From the NCBI GenBank assembly GCA_012934845.2, contig WNNJ02000583.1, positions 62,001 through 126,000 of the forward strand: a DNA stretch of 64,000 nt. Direction: 5' to 3'. A model generated the notes under the pieces. That model worked only from the letters and a program-made list of their open reading frames with translations. It searched no databases and had not been told where the DNA came from. The position numbers and the translations under genes are program-made. This document shows positions 11,104-22,014 of the stretch, one piece after another (within the stretch, counting starts at the first letter, position 1; each line of letters begins with the position of its first letter). This stretch comes from Pomphorhynchus laevis. Its lineage: Eukaryota; Acanthocephala; Palaeacanthocephala; Echinorhynchida; Pomphorhynchidae.

Positions 11104-12430
11104 TTAAGGTGGGCGAACGTACTTCTGTGAATAATTACCGACCTATCAACCTCACTTGTGTGGCTTGTAAAGTTCTCGAAAAACTAATTGATAAAGCTCT
11201 CCGTTTCCACCTTGAAAGTCTCAATATATTCAGTGATGTACAACATGACTTCAGGAAGAACAGATCTACGATCACCAATCTTGCAACATCAAGACACAGT
11301 TGGGCTGATTCCATGCGATCAGGTGTTGAACTCAATGTGCTTTTTTTTGATCTGTCTAAAGCCTTCGACAGTGTGAAACATGACATTCTACTCTCAGCAC
11401 TTTAGCACTACGGTATCATAGGTCCTATCCATAGATTTATGCATTCATTCCTAACATCTCGTTTCTTCGCAGTCAAGATCGGCAGTGTCTTGTCTGAATG
11501 GCGTCCTATGCTTGTAGGGGTTCCTCAGGGGTGTGTAATCAGCCCACTACTCTTCAACGTCTACATCAACTCACTTCCTTCTATCATAAATTCACAGTGT
11601 CTTCTGTACGCTGACGACCTCAAAATATGGCGTTCATTGAATCGTCCCAGTGATGTAACTATACTCCAGAAAGATGTTGAGATGATTTCTCGATTGTGCA
11701 ATGCTGTCAGACTCAAAGTGAACCCTGCGAAATGTTCCCACCTACATATTGGAAAAGAGACCTTCAGTGGTAGCTACCGAATTGATGGCTGTCAGATTGT
11801 AAAGGTCTCGCAAATGTCGGACCTTGGTGTGATTGTAACTAGTGACCTAGGATCTCGCTCTCATGTCGATCATGTTGTAAGCAATTGCGTTCGCCTTCTT
11901 GGTCTAGTACGCATGATGTTCGGTCATCTTGATTCTGTGGGATTGCGTACCCTTTACCAATGCGTAATCCTCCCACACGTGCTGTATGGGTCCGTCGTTG
12001 CTCACCCTCAATTCCAGCTTGAGCTGGACGCTTACGAACGCATTCTCCATAGGTGCACACATTTAGTGCGGTTCATACGTTCGTTACCTTATGAAAAACG
12101 CCTGCGCTGTCTTGACGTTCCCCCAGTGAAAATTTTACTAAAATTTAATGATCTGATGTTCGTGTGAAGGTGCTTGACCACCCCAGGCCACTGTTGCAAG
12201 GACACGTTTGAGCTAAGAACCAACGATCGCCTACGTGGTCACAACTATATGCTAAAGAGAAGACGAACCCGCAATAAAGGAATATCAACAATCCATGATA
12301 GAATTGTACCTATCTGGAATAGTCTACCTGCTGTGACGGTAAATGGTAACCAGGGGAGTTTTAAACGACGGTTGCGAAATCACCTCGGGATGCGTTGTCG
12401 TCATGACTGAATTGCACATTATTATTTATT
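11104..12430 (+). mobile_element. CR1-like LINE, RT half of ORF2
   Basis: 5'-truncated CR1-like copy beginning at SVNNYRPINLTCVACK. A single frame runs from 11109 to 12410 with two in-frame stops (TAG near 11403 and TGA near 12165). It shows FFDLSKAFDSVKHD, GVPQGCVISPLLFN, LYADDLKIWRSL, NPAKCSHLHIG and the C-terminal LRGHNYML and WNSLPAV blocks. The YADD box is intact. The 3' UTR follows to about 12430; 12430-12530 is T-rich with nothing else recognisable. Confidence 0.88.
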
Positions 12431-12529
12431 TATTTATTTTTTTATTTGTATTTTTCTGTTTTCCCTGTTGTGAACCAACATGTTCGAGCTGTTCAAGCTT
12501 TTTTTGTTGTCGAAAATATTTTTTTAGAA

Positions 12530-15500
12530 GAACATTTATTATACACACAATATAAGGTTACCCGCAAATTGGTCCGAAATATTAAATTTAAATTAATTTT
12601 TAGGTGATGTAAGTTTTCGTCGCATTGGACGATTGATGCGGATCTGTCACATTTCGTGATACTCCGGGTACACAGTTTGTCCAATACAGACGCGAGCAGG
12701 ATGACCTCTTGTTTAGCGTGCCGCCCTGATGCACATCGATGCAGACTTGGCCATAACTACGCTTATTTGCGAGCGTAATGTTTTATTATATCGCTGTACA
12801 TGTGTAATCCCTTGCCTGCCTTGAGCGACGCAATTCTTTCGATTGTAATGTTCGACGCCGGTCCTATTGCCCAGTTTCCGGCAATGACAAACGGGATGAA
12901 TGAAGCTAATTCATACCGGCTCACCCTCTCCTCGTACTTAGCCCGCTTTCGTGTCTCGTGATATTGGAATGGTGTGGAGTTGTTGTCAGAAGCATTTGAC
13001 GGGGCCAGATGATTAAAAGAGCAAAAGTCCAACATGGACCGCTCCGTCCAACTTCCAAACAATTCTCGACATTCAACGTCCAGCCTGGCATCTCGATCTA
13101 GTGTTGTTGATGCTCTCTCAAAAACCACATTTTCATCGCGTTGCTGAACTACTGGCTCGATTGCTACCGCAGAGCACACATTTGACAATTATTTTGAAAC
13201 GAGGTCCCTCAGAATGTTATGCCTGATAGTTGGCAACCCTCCCGTCTGGCAGGAAAGAGTGTTAATTATGCTGAAATCATCTCCGCATTGACATTTGTGT
13301 GGGGCAAAAGGAGGATTCCATCCGTAGCGTGCTACCAAGGCATCGCGAAATTCAACCAGGCTTAGGTTCAGATTATCCTTGCATAGTGGTTTGCAAGATA
13401 GCCACGCGGATGCCCCCTTAACTTTCGCAAGACACAGACGTACTCCGATGGAATCACTGTTGTTCAGTATTTGTTGTCTTATTTGGGCGTTGACTTGTGT
13501 CTTCTCATTCTTAATACGAGTTATTATATCATTTTGACGTGATCGGAGTTTATTCCCTATAAAGCCATCTAGTAATGGTTCGCTTAGTCTCCTAGAACGG
13601 TCCCAATCCAATTCGGGATTAGAGGAATGATCATTTATACCAAGTCTTCCTTCATTCACAGGAAAGAAACAAACTGACTGCCTAACTTCATTTAGTTCGA
13701 TCCCAATAATGGCAGGTATAAAATTTTGTTTAATATAAAGTGTCAGTTCATCGTAAGCGCCATAAGAGGTAAGACATGAACGAATGATAAAGGCCCATTT
13801 AAATTGCAACGATTGTGTAAAAGCGGCATAAGCAATTTGGGGTTCCTCCTACGCAATCTCGATTAGTCTGCTTACCAGCATCTTCCATTCTTTGACTTTC
13901 GACTTGACAAATTTGTCAGTGTAGGCTATATCTACAATAGCAGACTCAAGTACATGCATTCCTGAGGTCATAATTTTTATTCCGACGTTTTAGAATATAG
14001 ACTTTGCTTCAGATAGGTTACTGCTTTGAGTAAGAAGTTGGCATTTTTCTTTGTTTAAGAAAAACACATATTGAGGCCCGATTTGACATATTTCCTTCCA
14101 GACCGCTAGCAAATCATAAGTGTTCCAACACAAATTCCGTCAACAGCATACCATATGTGTATCACTACTGGACAGATGTGTTTGAGGCGTTTCATAAGCG
14201 GTAGAGTGGCTGCTGCGAAAGCCAACATTGTCAAGGGGTCACCTTGGGTAAAACCCTCTTTAGAAAGTATTACTTTGTCCTCAACTAACAGTGTAGAGTT
14301 AGTTCCGTATATATTACGTAATATAATTGTTAGTGCTGGAATCGTGAATCTTATATTTTATAGCGCGAGCTGACGGTTTACAGTCAAATGCATTGGTGGC
14401 GTCTAGTTGAAGAGCACAATAACCAGGTTGTCCTGCAAAAGTTTTCCGACGGAATGAATGGCAGCTTCTACCCCACATCTCTGTCCTGCACACAGCTGTT
14501 GGCATCCAGCAACTGCTTGAAGGTGATCACCAATGCGTCGAGCTATAACTTTACAAATAACTTTCTTAGAGATCTTCCCGACCCCTATAGGACGGATACC
14601 GGGACTCTTGTCAAATGGCAATAATCTGCTGGCCGTAGATGCTTCGAGAAATTTTGATGGAATAGGAGTGGATGCCAGACATATAGTAAGGTCCGCTAAA
14701 CTGGAAGCTAACATTTGGGATTCCCGGCCAAAAGATTTGAGCATTGAACGAAAGCTCGGGGCATCAACCCCAGAAGGACCAACTGCTCCTTGTGATCTAT
14801 TAGCGACTCGGATTATTTCGGCCGGCGGATATTTCTACTGGCGTTGGATGGAGTTGTTCTAACCTCTTCCTCACCGATAAATTTTCTACGTCTTCGTCTA
14901 AAGATAATATTTTCGATAATCCCATAGGGCAGTGTAAAATCTTCATCGCAGCATTCGTTTTTCCTGCTGAGAATAGCTGTATGAATCTTCTGGACCATAG
15001 TTTGGTTTTAGAGAGTCGACTGTATCGAGTGTTCGATAGATTTTTTTGAAGTACTCGAGCTTAAGCTAGTAGAGATGTTAGATTTTTATTTCGCCATAGG
15101 GTTATTCTCCTTTCTAGAGTTTTACGTCTAACTGCAATACCGGCGGATAGGATTCGTTGAAGTACCAATTGGCAGAGGACCGTTGCCATTTTGACGCAAG
15201 TATGCATTAATCCAAGGTCGTTAGCTGCGGAACTGTACAAACTGGCAAGCATTTCAACAGAGACATGGCTCGGAAGACATCTTGGCAACTCAATGTGGTG
15301 AGGCTTCCACTGGATTACTTCATTATAGATTTCGTTCAAAGAAATACCCTATTATATCACAGTTTGTGATGAAGTATGTGTGGCCGGGGCAGGGTAAGCA
15401 TCTATTCGATTGTTCATTTGGGATGGCAGTACCCTTGGCTGTTAGGTCGCAAGTGAAAAAGTGCTGAGAGATTCACCCATGTTCTCGTTGGCATGAGGAT

Positions 15501-15545
15501 GGATTCTATTCGTGTAATTTGGGGCTAAGCAGTCAATACCTTAAA
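12530..15545 (-). mobile_element. Family A REL-type LINE, nearly full length but decayed
   Basis: Read right to left: N-terminal linker (about 15540-15340), helical region with VLCQLVLQ (15339-15061), RT start SPGIRPIGVGK (about 14600), AGQRCGVEAAIHS (about 14490), motif A LDATNAFDCK (about 14400), catalytic box now YAVD (about 14150), thumb LGINDHSS (about 13640), KGASAWLSC (about 13410), Cys cluster with GGLPTIRHNILRD (about 13225), then ARLDVECRELFG and MLDFCSFN. It closes with a 3' box, GCGGGTAACCTTATATTGTG on the minus strand near 12560, that matches the best copy at about 25058. Many stops and shifts; the YADD to YAVD change disables RT. Confidence 0.87.
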
Positions 15546-15571
15546 AAAGTTTGAGATCTAAAGTAAATACA

Positions 15572-17343
15572 TTCCAGATTTCAGTTCCAGATTTCAGTTC
15601 CAGATTTCAGTTCCAGATTTCAGTTCCAGATTTCAGTTCCAGATTTCAGTTCCAGATTTCAGTTCCAGATTTCAGTTCCAGATTTCAGTTCCAGATTTCA
15701 GTTCCAGATTTCAGTTCCAGATTTCAGTTCCAGATTTCAGTTCCAGATTTCAGTTCCAGATTTCAGTTCCAGATTTCAGTTCCAGATTTCAGTTCCAGAT
15801 TTCAGTTCCAGATTTCAGTTCCAGATTTCAGTTCCAGATTTCAGTTCCAGATTTCAGTTCCAGATTTCAGTTCCAGATTTCAGTTCCAGATTTCAGTTCC
15901 AGATTTCAGTTCCAGATTTCAGTTCCAGATTTCAGTTCCAGATTTCAGTTCCAGATTTCAGTTCCAGATTTCAGTTCCAGATTTCAGTTCCAGATTTCAG
16001 TTCCAGATTTCAGTTCCAGATTTCAGTTCCAGATTTCAGTTCCAGATTTCAGTTCCAGATTTCAGTTCCAGATTTCAGTTCCAGATTTCAGTTCCAGATT
16101 TCAGTTCCAGATTTCAGTTCCAGATTTCAGTTCCAGATTTCAGTTCCAGATTTCAGTTCCAGATTTCAGTTCCAGATTTCAGTTCCAGATTTCAGTTCCA
16201 GATTTCAGTTCCAGATTTCAGTTCCAGATTTCAGTTCCAGATTTCAGTTCCAGATTTCAGTTCCAGATTTCAGTTCCAGATTTCAGTTCCAGATTTCAGT
16301 TCCAGATTTCAGTTCCAGATTTCAGTTCCAGATTTCAGTTCCAGATTTCAGTTCCAGATTTCAGTTCCAGATTTCAGTTCCAGATTTCAGTTCCAGATTT
16401 CAGTTCCAGATTTCAGTTCCAGATTTCAGTTCCAGATTTCAGTTCCAGATTTCAGTTCCAGATTTCAGTTCCAGATTTCAGTTCCAGATTTCAGTTCCAG
16501 ATTTCAGTTCCAGATTTCAGTTCCAGATTTCAGTTCCAGATTTCAGTTCCAGATTTCAGTTCCAGATTTCAGTTCCAGATTTCAGTTCCAGATTTCAGTT
16601 CCAGATTTCAGTTCCAGATTTCAGTTCCAGATTTCAGTTCCAGATTTCAGTTCCAGATTTCAGTTCCAGATTTCAGTTCCAGATTTCAGTTCCAGATTTC
16701 AGTTCCAGATTTCAGTTCCAGATTTCAGTTCCAGATTTCAGTTCCAGATTTCAGTTCCAGATTTCAGTTCCAGATTTCAGTTCCAGATTTCAGTTCCAGA
16801 TTTCAGTTCCAGATTTCAGTTCCAGATTTCAGTTCCAGATTTCAGTTCCAGATTTCAGTTCCAGATTTCAGTTCCAGATTTCAGTTCCAGATTTCAGTTC
16901 CAGATTTCAGTTCCAGATTTCAGTTCCAGATTTCAGTTCCAGATTTCAGTTCCAGATTTCAGTTCCAGATTTCAGTTCCAGATTTCAGTTCCAGATTTCA
17001 GTTCCAGATTTCAGTTCCAGATTTCAGTTCCAGATTTCAGTTCCAGATTTCAGTTCCAGATTTCAGTTCCAGATTTCAGTTCCAGATTTCAGTTCCAGAT
17101 TTCAGTTCCAGATTTCAGTTCCAGATTTCAGTTCCAGATTTCAGTTCCAGATTTCAGTTCCAGATTTCAGTTCCAGATTTCAGTTCCAGATTTCAGTTCC
17201 AGATTTCAGTTCCAGATTTCAGTTCCAGATTTCAGTTCCAGATTTCAGTTCCAGATTTCAGTTCCAGATTTCAGTTCCAGATTTCAGTTCCAGATTTCAG
17301 TTCCAGATTTCAGTTCCAGATTTCAGTTCCAGATTTCAGTTCC
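15572..17343. repeat. 13-bp minisatellite CAGATTTCAGTTC, about 136 copies
   Basis: About 1.77 kb of one 13-bp unit repeated head to tail with no variant that I could see by eye. It lies between the element leader and the GCTCGCTTCGCTCGCGG box in the 5' region of the L2-like LINE. Because 13 is not a multiple of 3 and no frame meets a stop on the plus strand, it reads as a long ORF with a 13-residue repeat, but that is a by-product. Sister elements have only one or two of these CAGTTCC boxes at the same place. Confidence 0.98.
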
Positions 17344-17394
17344 GCTCGCTTCGCTCGCGGAAAATCTTGTCCGTTAAGATTGTAAAACAATCAA

Positions 17395-17520
17395 ACTACA
17401 ATCTTCGACGACAACCAACGACAACCTTCGACGACAACTAACGACAACCATCGACAACCATCCGCTTGACAATTATCGACAACCATCGACAACCATTGAC
17501 GACATCCGCTCGCTACTTAC
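17395..17520. repeat. Degenerate CGACAAC short tandem repeats in the L2-like 5' UTR
   Basis: Loosely repeated CGACGACAAC and CGACAACCAT words. A cleaner array of the same words lies at 48655-48730, just before the ORF1 start of another L2-like copy, so this is a family 5' UTR feature rather than chance. Confidence 0.75.
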
Positions 17521-17588
17521 AACTAACGACTTACAGACTAACGGAGTTTAAACATTCTTGATTATAACTAACTAATTAACATTTTATT

Positions 17589-18865
17589 ATGGCAAAGAGA
17601 AAGCTAACTAAAAATGTCGGCCAGCAACTCAAGTCCGTCAAGGAAGCTTACATAAAAAGCAAATTGGATGCGACAACAAGAACTGCAATGTTTGGACTCA
17701 CGTTGCCATTCCTTTCACTGACGAGGACAACGTTTCAAATCGGAATTTCCTCTGCGGCTTCTGTTGTGCTGCCCTCGTAGGTAAGCTAATGAAGAATGAC
17801 CACTCAAACGGTGGAGACGTTCTGAACGCTAACAAAACAGATTTGTGCTCAATAAATAAACTTGATGATATCTCTCAGTTGACTCAGACCGCTGTTATAC
17901 ATGGAACATCAACAAACGACAACATATCTTCCAATCTATCGTCGTCATCCGTTTGCTTACTAACTCCTTCGTCATCTATGAAACCCGTTCTTGAAACTTC
18001 TCTCGCACACACTCCTCATTTAACTACGGATAAAACTTCCCTTAATCTTCATCTTCCTAACAATGCAAACAGTAAAGGCCTTCATCTCGTACCTCATTTT
18101 TCCTATTCATCCCCACATCTAAATACATCTCTAACTCCTTTCTTCTCTTCACGTACTCCTTACTCTACCTCTACCGTATCACTTCTCAATAATTTACATC
18201 CCTCTGTCAAAATTATCTCCAGTAACATCGCCGTTCAACATATTCAACACTCCACTCCTGTCACACATGATCCAAACTATCTTAAATCTTCACTTAGCAC
18301 CCCTGTCATTCCCACGTTTATCTGCTCTTCTGCCTCTACTGCTATCAGGTCTGTCCGTCCACCACTACGTAATCGTTTTCCTTCGCGCGATCGATGCATT
18401 ATCATATCTAATTTAAAGGTTTCCAAGTCTGCTTCTCCTCAATGTCGCCTCGATGATGATGTATCTGCTTTCAGGTCCATCCAAGCAACCATTCTACCAG
18501 ATAATAATCCATCCCTCTTCAATAATATCGCTCCTGTATCTTTAATCCGTTTAAACAAATCCACTAAATCCAATCATCTCAGTCCTCCACTCCTAAAAAT
18601 CGTTTTCCGACATAGTTCACATGCATCCTTGGTACTTTCCCAACGTTTTAAACTTCTTACCACTTCGTCTACTTGTCGTATCTTTCCTGACCGCTCCCCT
18701 TCTGATATTGCCAAGCTCAATTTAGCTCGCATTGAGAAACATCGACGTGAAACAAACGGCGAGTCATCCTTATCTATACGTCAAATCAATGGAAATTTTC
18801 ACGTTGTACACACAAGGCCAAAAATTCGATGGCGTCCCATCTCTCCCCCTTGTCTTCTTCGCTAG
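17589..18865 (+). pseudogene. L2-like LINE ORF1 protein, one frameshift near the start
   Basis: Probable RNA-binding ORF1 protein. Starting at the ATG at 17589 the frame runs only to 17780, but the -1/+2 frame is open from about 17620 and contains the family zinc pattern (CDNKNC, then VWTHVAIPF, then NFLCGFC), joining the long frame to 18865. One indel in the first twenty codons therefore splits it. A Ser/Thr-rich linker fills the middle. The conserved C-terminal part has RDRCIIISNL, RLDDDVSAFRSI, LIRLNKS and GESSLSIRQ. It overlaps ORF2 by 37 bases. Confidence 0.82.
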
Positions 18866-21729
18866 TCAATCTCGCTCCTAAGCATTCTATTCGTCTTAGT
18901 CTATTCAACACTCGCTCCATTCTTCATAAAGCTGATTTGCTCCTTGATATCTTCGATCAATTATCTATCGATATTCTCTGCATTACCGAATCCTGGCATT
19001 GTGACTCCGACGATCTTGCTATTCGTCGTCTATGTCGCTCTGGTTGTTCTTTAGTTGAATCAGCTCGTCCAATTGCCTCTCATACATCTACTGCTTTTAA
19101 CCATGGCGGTATAGTTGCAACTGCTCGTCACCCAATGTCTTTACGTAAAATTAACGTTAACATCCGTTACACCTTGTTCGAATTACTCATATGCAGATTA
19201 TCAACTCCTTTCCCTCTGGAACTTGTGATTGTATACCGTCCAGGTTCAGTTGCCCCCTCACGTATTTTCTTTAACGACCTTGCAGATCTTATGTCTCACT
19301 GTTCATTGTCTTATACTCCTTCTTTTGTTCTCGGTGACTTTAACATTCGTCTTGATCGCCCATGTGACCCTGACTCTATCACTTTAACTAATCTTTTTTC
19401 TGATTTTAACTATAAATTACTTTCAACAAGCCCAACTCATATTCTCGGCGGTGCTCTCGACATCATTGCTGTCCCTATCTGCTTCAATGACTATACTTCC
19501 TTGTCAATTACTGATCCCGGTTTGTCCGATCATTTCCTTGTCACTCTTACTCTTACTCGTCCCCATCATCCGTCTCCGCCTACACCAATATCCACACCAA
19601 GTCGACCCTGGAAACTTCTCGATATCCCTATTCTCTGCACAGCCTTACTCAATTCTTCACTCTTTTCACTTCCTCTTAACTATCTCTGTCCCGATGATCT
19701 CTGCATTCTGTTTGATTCTGAACTTATGTCTATCATCAATAAACTTCTGCCTAGTCGACTCCGACGCTCTCAGCGCTTGCGCCATGCTCCCTGGTTCGAT
19801 TCTGACTGTAGTCTTTCTAAGCGTCAACTCCGTCACTCTTTTCGTGTGTATAATCGTTTTCTTAAACGTTCTCCCAACTCACTCCCTCAAAATCTCCGTG
19901 ATTCCTACTTTTCTCTACACCGTCCACATCTTATTCTTATACGTACTAAACGTACTATCTTTTGGCGAAATCAACTCGAGTCATCTTCCAACTCTAAATC
20001 TCATTGGAAAATCTTAAACTCAATTTTTTCACGATCATCTACTTCTTGTAATATAAATCATGATGAATTTTCTTCTTATCTACAAACTAAGCTATCTAAT
20101 TTACTTCCCCTACTACCCGTAGCCCCCTTTTACCCACTCTTCTCTTTAAATACTTCCCTCCCAGAACTATTCCACCTTCTTCCCGTTTCATCTGATGAAG
20201 TTTCTTCGGTTCTGCTGTCATTACCTAATAAAACCTCTCCTTCTGACCCAATTTTCACTCACTTACTTAAAAATATCTGCTCCTCTATCTCACCCTTCCT
20301 AACCACATTGTTAAACTCGTCTATCCGTAGCCGTACATTTCCTTCCATCTGGAAATTCACCACTGTTCGTCTTTTTATCAAAAAGCAATCTCTCGACTCC
20401 TCACTACCATCTTCGTACCGTCCAATCTCACTTCTCCCAACCCTCTCTAAACTCCTTAAGCGTCTCGTTCTCAAGCAAGTTAATACATATCTCTTTTCCT
20501 CTAACGTGTTTCCTCCTTTCCAAGCCGCTTTTCGCTCTAATCACTCTACTGAAATTGCATGTCTTAAAGTTTATAATGACTTACTCATCTCGCGCGATCA
20601 TAAATTATGTAGTGTCATAGTTTCTCTTGATTTATCGTCTGCTTTTGACATCGTCGATCACTCGATTCTTCTACATCGCCTTCGTCATGATTATGGCTTC
20701 TCTTTACCCACTGTATCATGGTTTTCTTCATATCTATCAAACCGTACATTTCGCGTCTATTCTAACTCTTCTCTCTCCCATCCTTCATCCATCCCGACCG
20801 GTGTTCCACAAGGCTCCGTATTAGGCCCTATGCTTTTCTCTCTTCTTCTCGGTGACTTGTCTTCGATTTCTCATACATTTAACTTCCATGTTATGCAATA
20901 TGCTGATGACATTCTCATCTATGCTCACGCACCTGCTTATCGTATTCATGATCTTAGTGTTTCTGTTTCCAGCTGTCTTGTCTCAATTTCCAATCATCTT
21001 TCTTCCCTTCGCCTTTCTCTGAATCCTGATAAATCTAAAATTATGTAGATCCTACCTCGAAGCTTCGGCGTAGAACCTCCTTCCGTATCACTAAATTCTA
21101 CAATTCTTCCTATCGTTGATAATCTTGTTTTCCTAGGCTTTCATTTCGACAACCGACTTTCACTTAAACCTTTCGTTAGTGATAAAGTACGCTCATCTAC
21201 CTTGATACTCCGCAATCTCCGTCAAGTTCGTAGATTGATCGATTTCCCTTCTTGTATGACTCTCATATCTTCTCTTCTTTTCTCAAGACTTGATTACTGT
21301 CTTAGTCTATTTTCTAACTCACCTAAATCCACTCTTCTTCCTTTACAACGCATCATCAACGCTGCCGTCCGAGTTCTCCTCCGTCTTCGTCGTTTTGATC
21401 ATACATCCCACTATCTTGTTTCTCTTGATTGGCCTACCATTTATTGTCGTGTTCAAATTCGTCTTCTTATCATTGCTTTTCGCCTTATAACTTATCATAC
21501 CCCTTCATTTCTCAACCTTCCTTTTCTCGACAATTCTCGTACTGTGTATTGTGCTCTGGGTTCCCGTAATTCCCTTCTTTTACATGTCCCAATCTACTCT
21601 ACCTCTTTTGGCTTCCGCTCCTTCGTTGTGGCTGCTCCTCTCTTGTGGAATCAACTGCCTATTCATATCCGCCAATCAACATCTATGCCGTGCTTCAAAC
21701 GCCAAATGCAATTCCATTTCAAAAATTAA
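18829..21729 (+). pseudogene. L2-like LINE ORF2: APE endonuclease plus RT, one in-frame stop
   Basis: About 966 residues. Endonuclease part: LFNTRSILHKADLL, ITESWH, VLGDFNIRLD and LSDHFLV. RT part: [44 protein letters not shown] and YADDILIYAH, all catalytic Asp present. C-terminal part: LRRFDHTSHYLVSLDWPT and LWNQLP. One TAG at 21046-21048 replaces the Trp codon seen in sister copies (ATGTGGATCC). The start ATG lies inside the end of ORF1, in its -1 frame. Apart from that stop the protein looks functional. Confidence 0.9.
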
Positions 21730-21783
21730 CTAATTATCTGTGATCTTTGATGTTCTTTTTTTTGTTTGTTAGTGGTCATGTAA

Positions 21784-21800
21784 GCGTGCATTTTGCACGC
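21784..21800 (+). other. Conserved 3' UTR hairpin of the L2-like family
   Basis: GCGTGCA, loop TTT, TGCACGC, followed by ATTTGCCACGTTAAATAAAT. The same position in sister elements carries GCGTGC/GCACGC around GCTG (36752-36767 and 51052-51067 plus strand; 41008-41023 minus strand) and GCGTACA/TGTACGC (48356-48372). Paired changes keep the stem, which supports an RNA structure. By analogy with other LINEs it is likely bound by the element's own RT. Confidence 0.8.
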
Positions 21801-22014
21801 ATTTGCCACGTTAAATAAATTATTGTATTATTATTAATACAGAACACCTAAAAAAAATTTGGTTTCTTATAAACATACAATCTAAAGTAAATACAATTAC
21901 AACATATTACAAACTTTCTTGGCTGCTTAATAAACTACTTACAATATAATAACATACAACACAACAACTACTTACAATTACTTACAATCACACACAAACT
22001 ATCTAACAATTATT

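Larger units (their letters stand above)
15545..21840 (+). mobile_element. L2-like LINE, full length with an expanded minisatellite in its 5' region
   Basis: Complete element: leader starting TTAAAAAAGTTTGAGATC (about 15541), 13-bp tandem array (15572-17343), GCTCGC box, CGACAAC-rich 5' UTR, ORF1 (17589-18865), ORF2 (18829-21729), 3' hairpin (21784-21800) and the terminal TTAAATAAAT. Only one frameshift (ORF1) and one in-frame stop (ORF2) are visible, so it is the best preserved L2-like copy here and probably young. It is followed at once, head to tail, by the leader of the family A element. Confidence 0.88.

Noticed and set aside
15572-17343. CRISPR array
   Set aside because: Units are contiguous with no spacers, and the genome is eukaryotic.
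15551-17377. 608-codon open frame with a 13-residue repeat
   Set aside because: It is the plus-strand reading of a 13-bp minisatellite that has no stop in any phase. It has no start context or flanking domain, and similar sister elements lack it.
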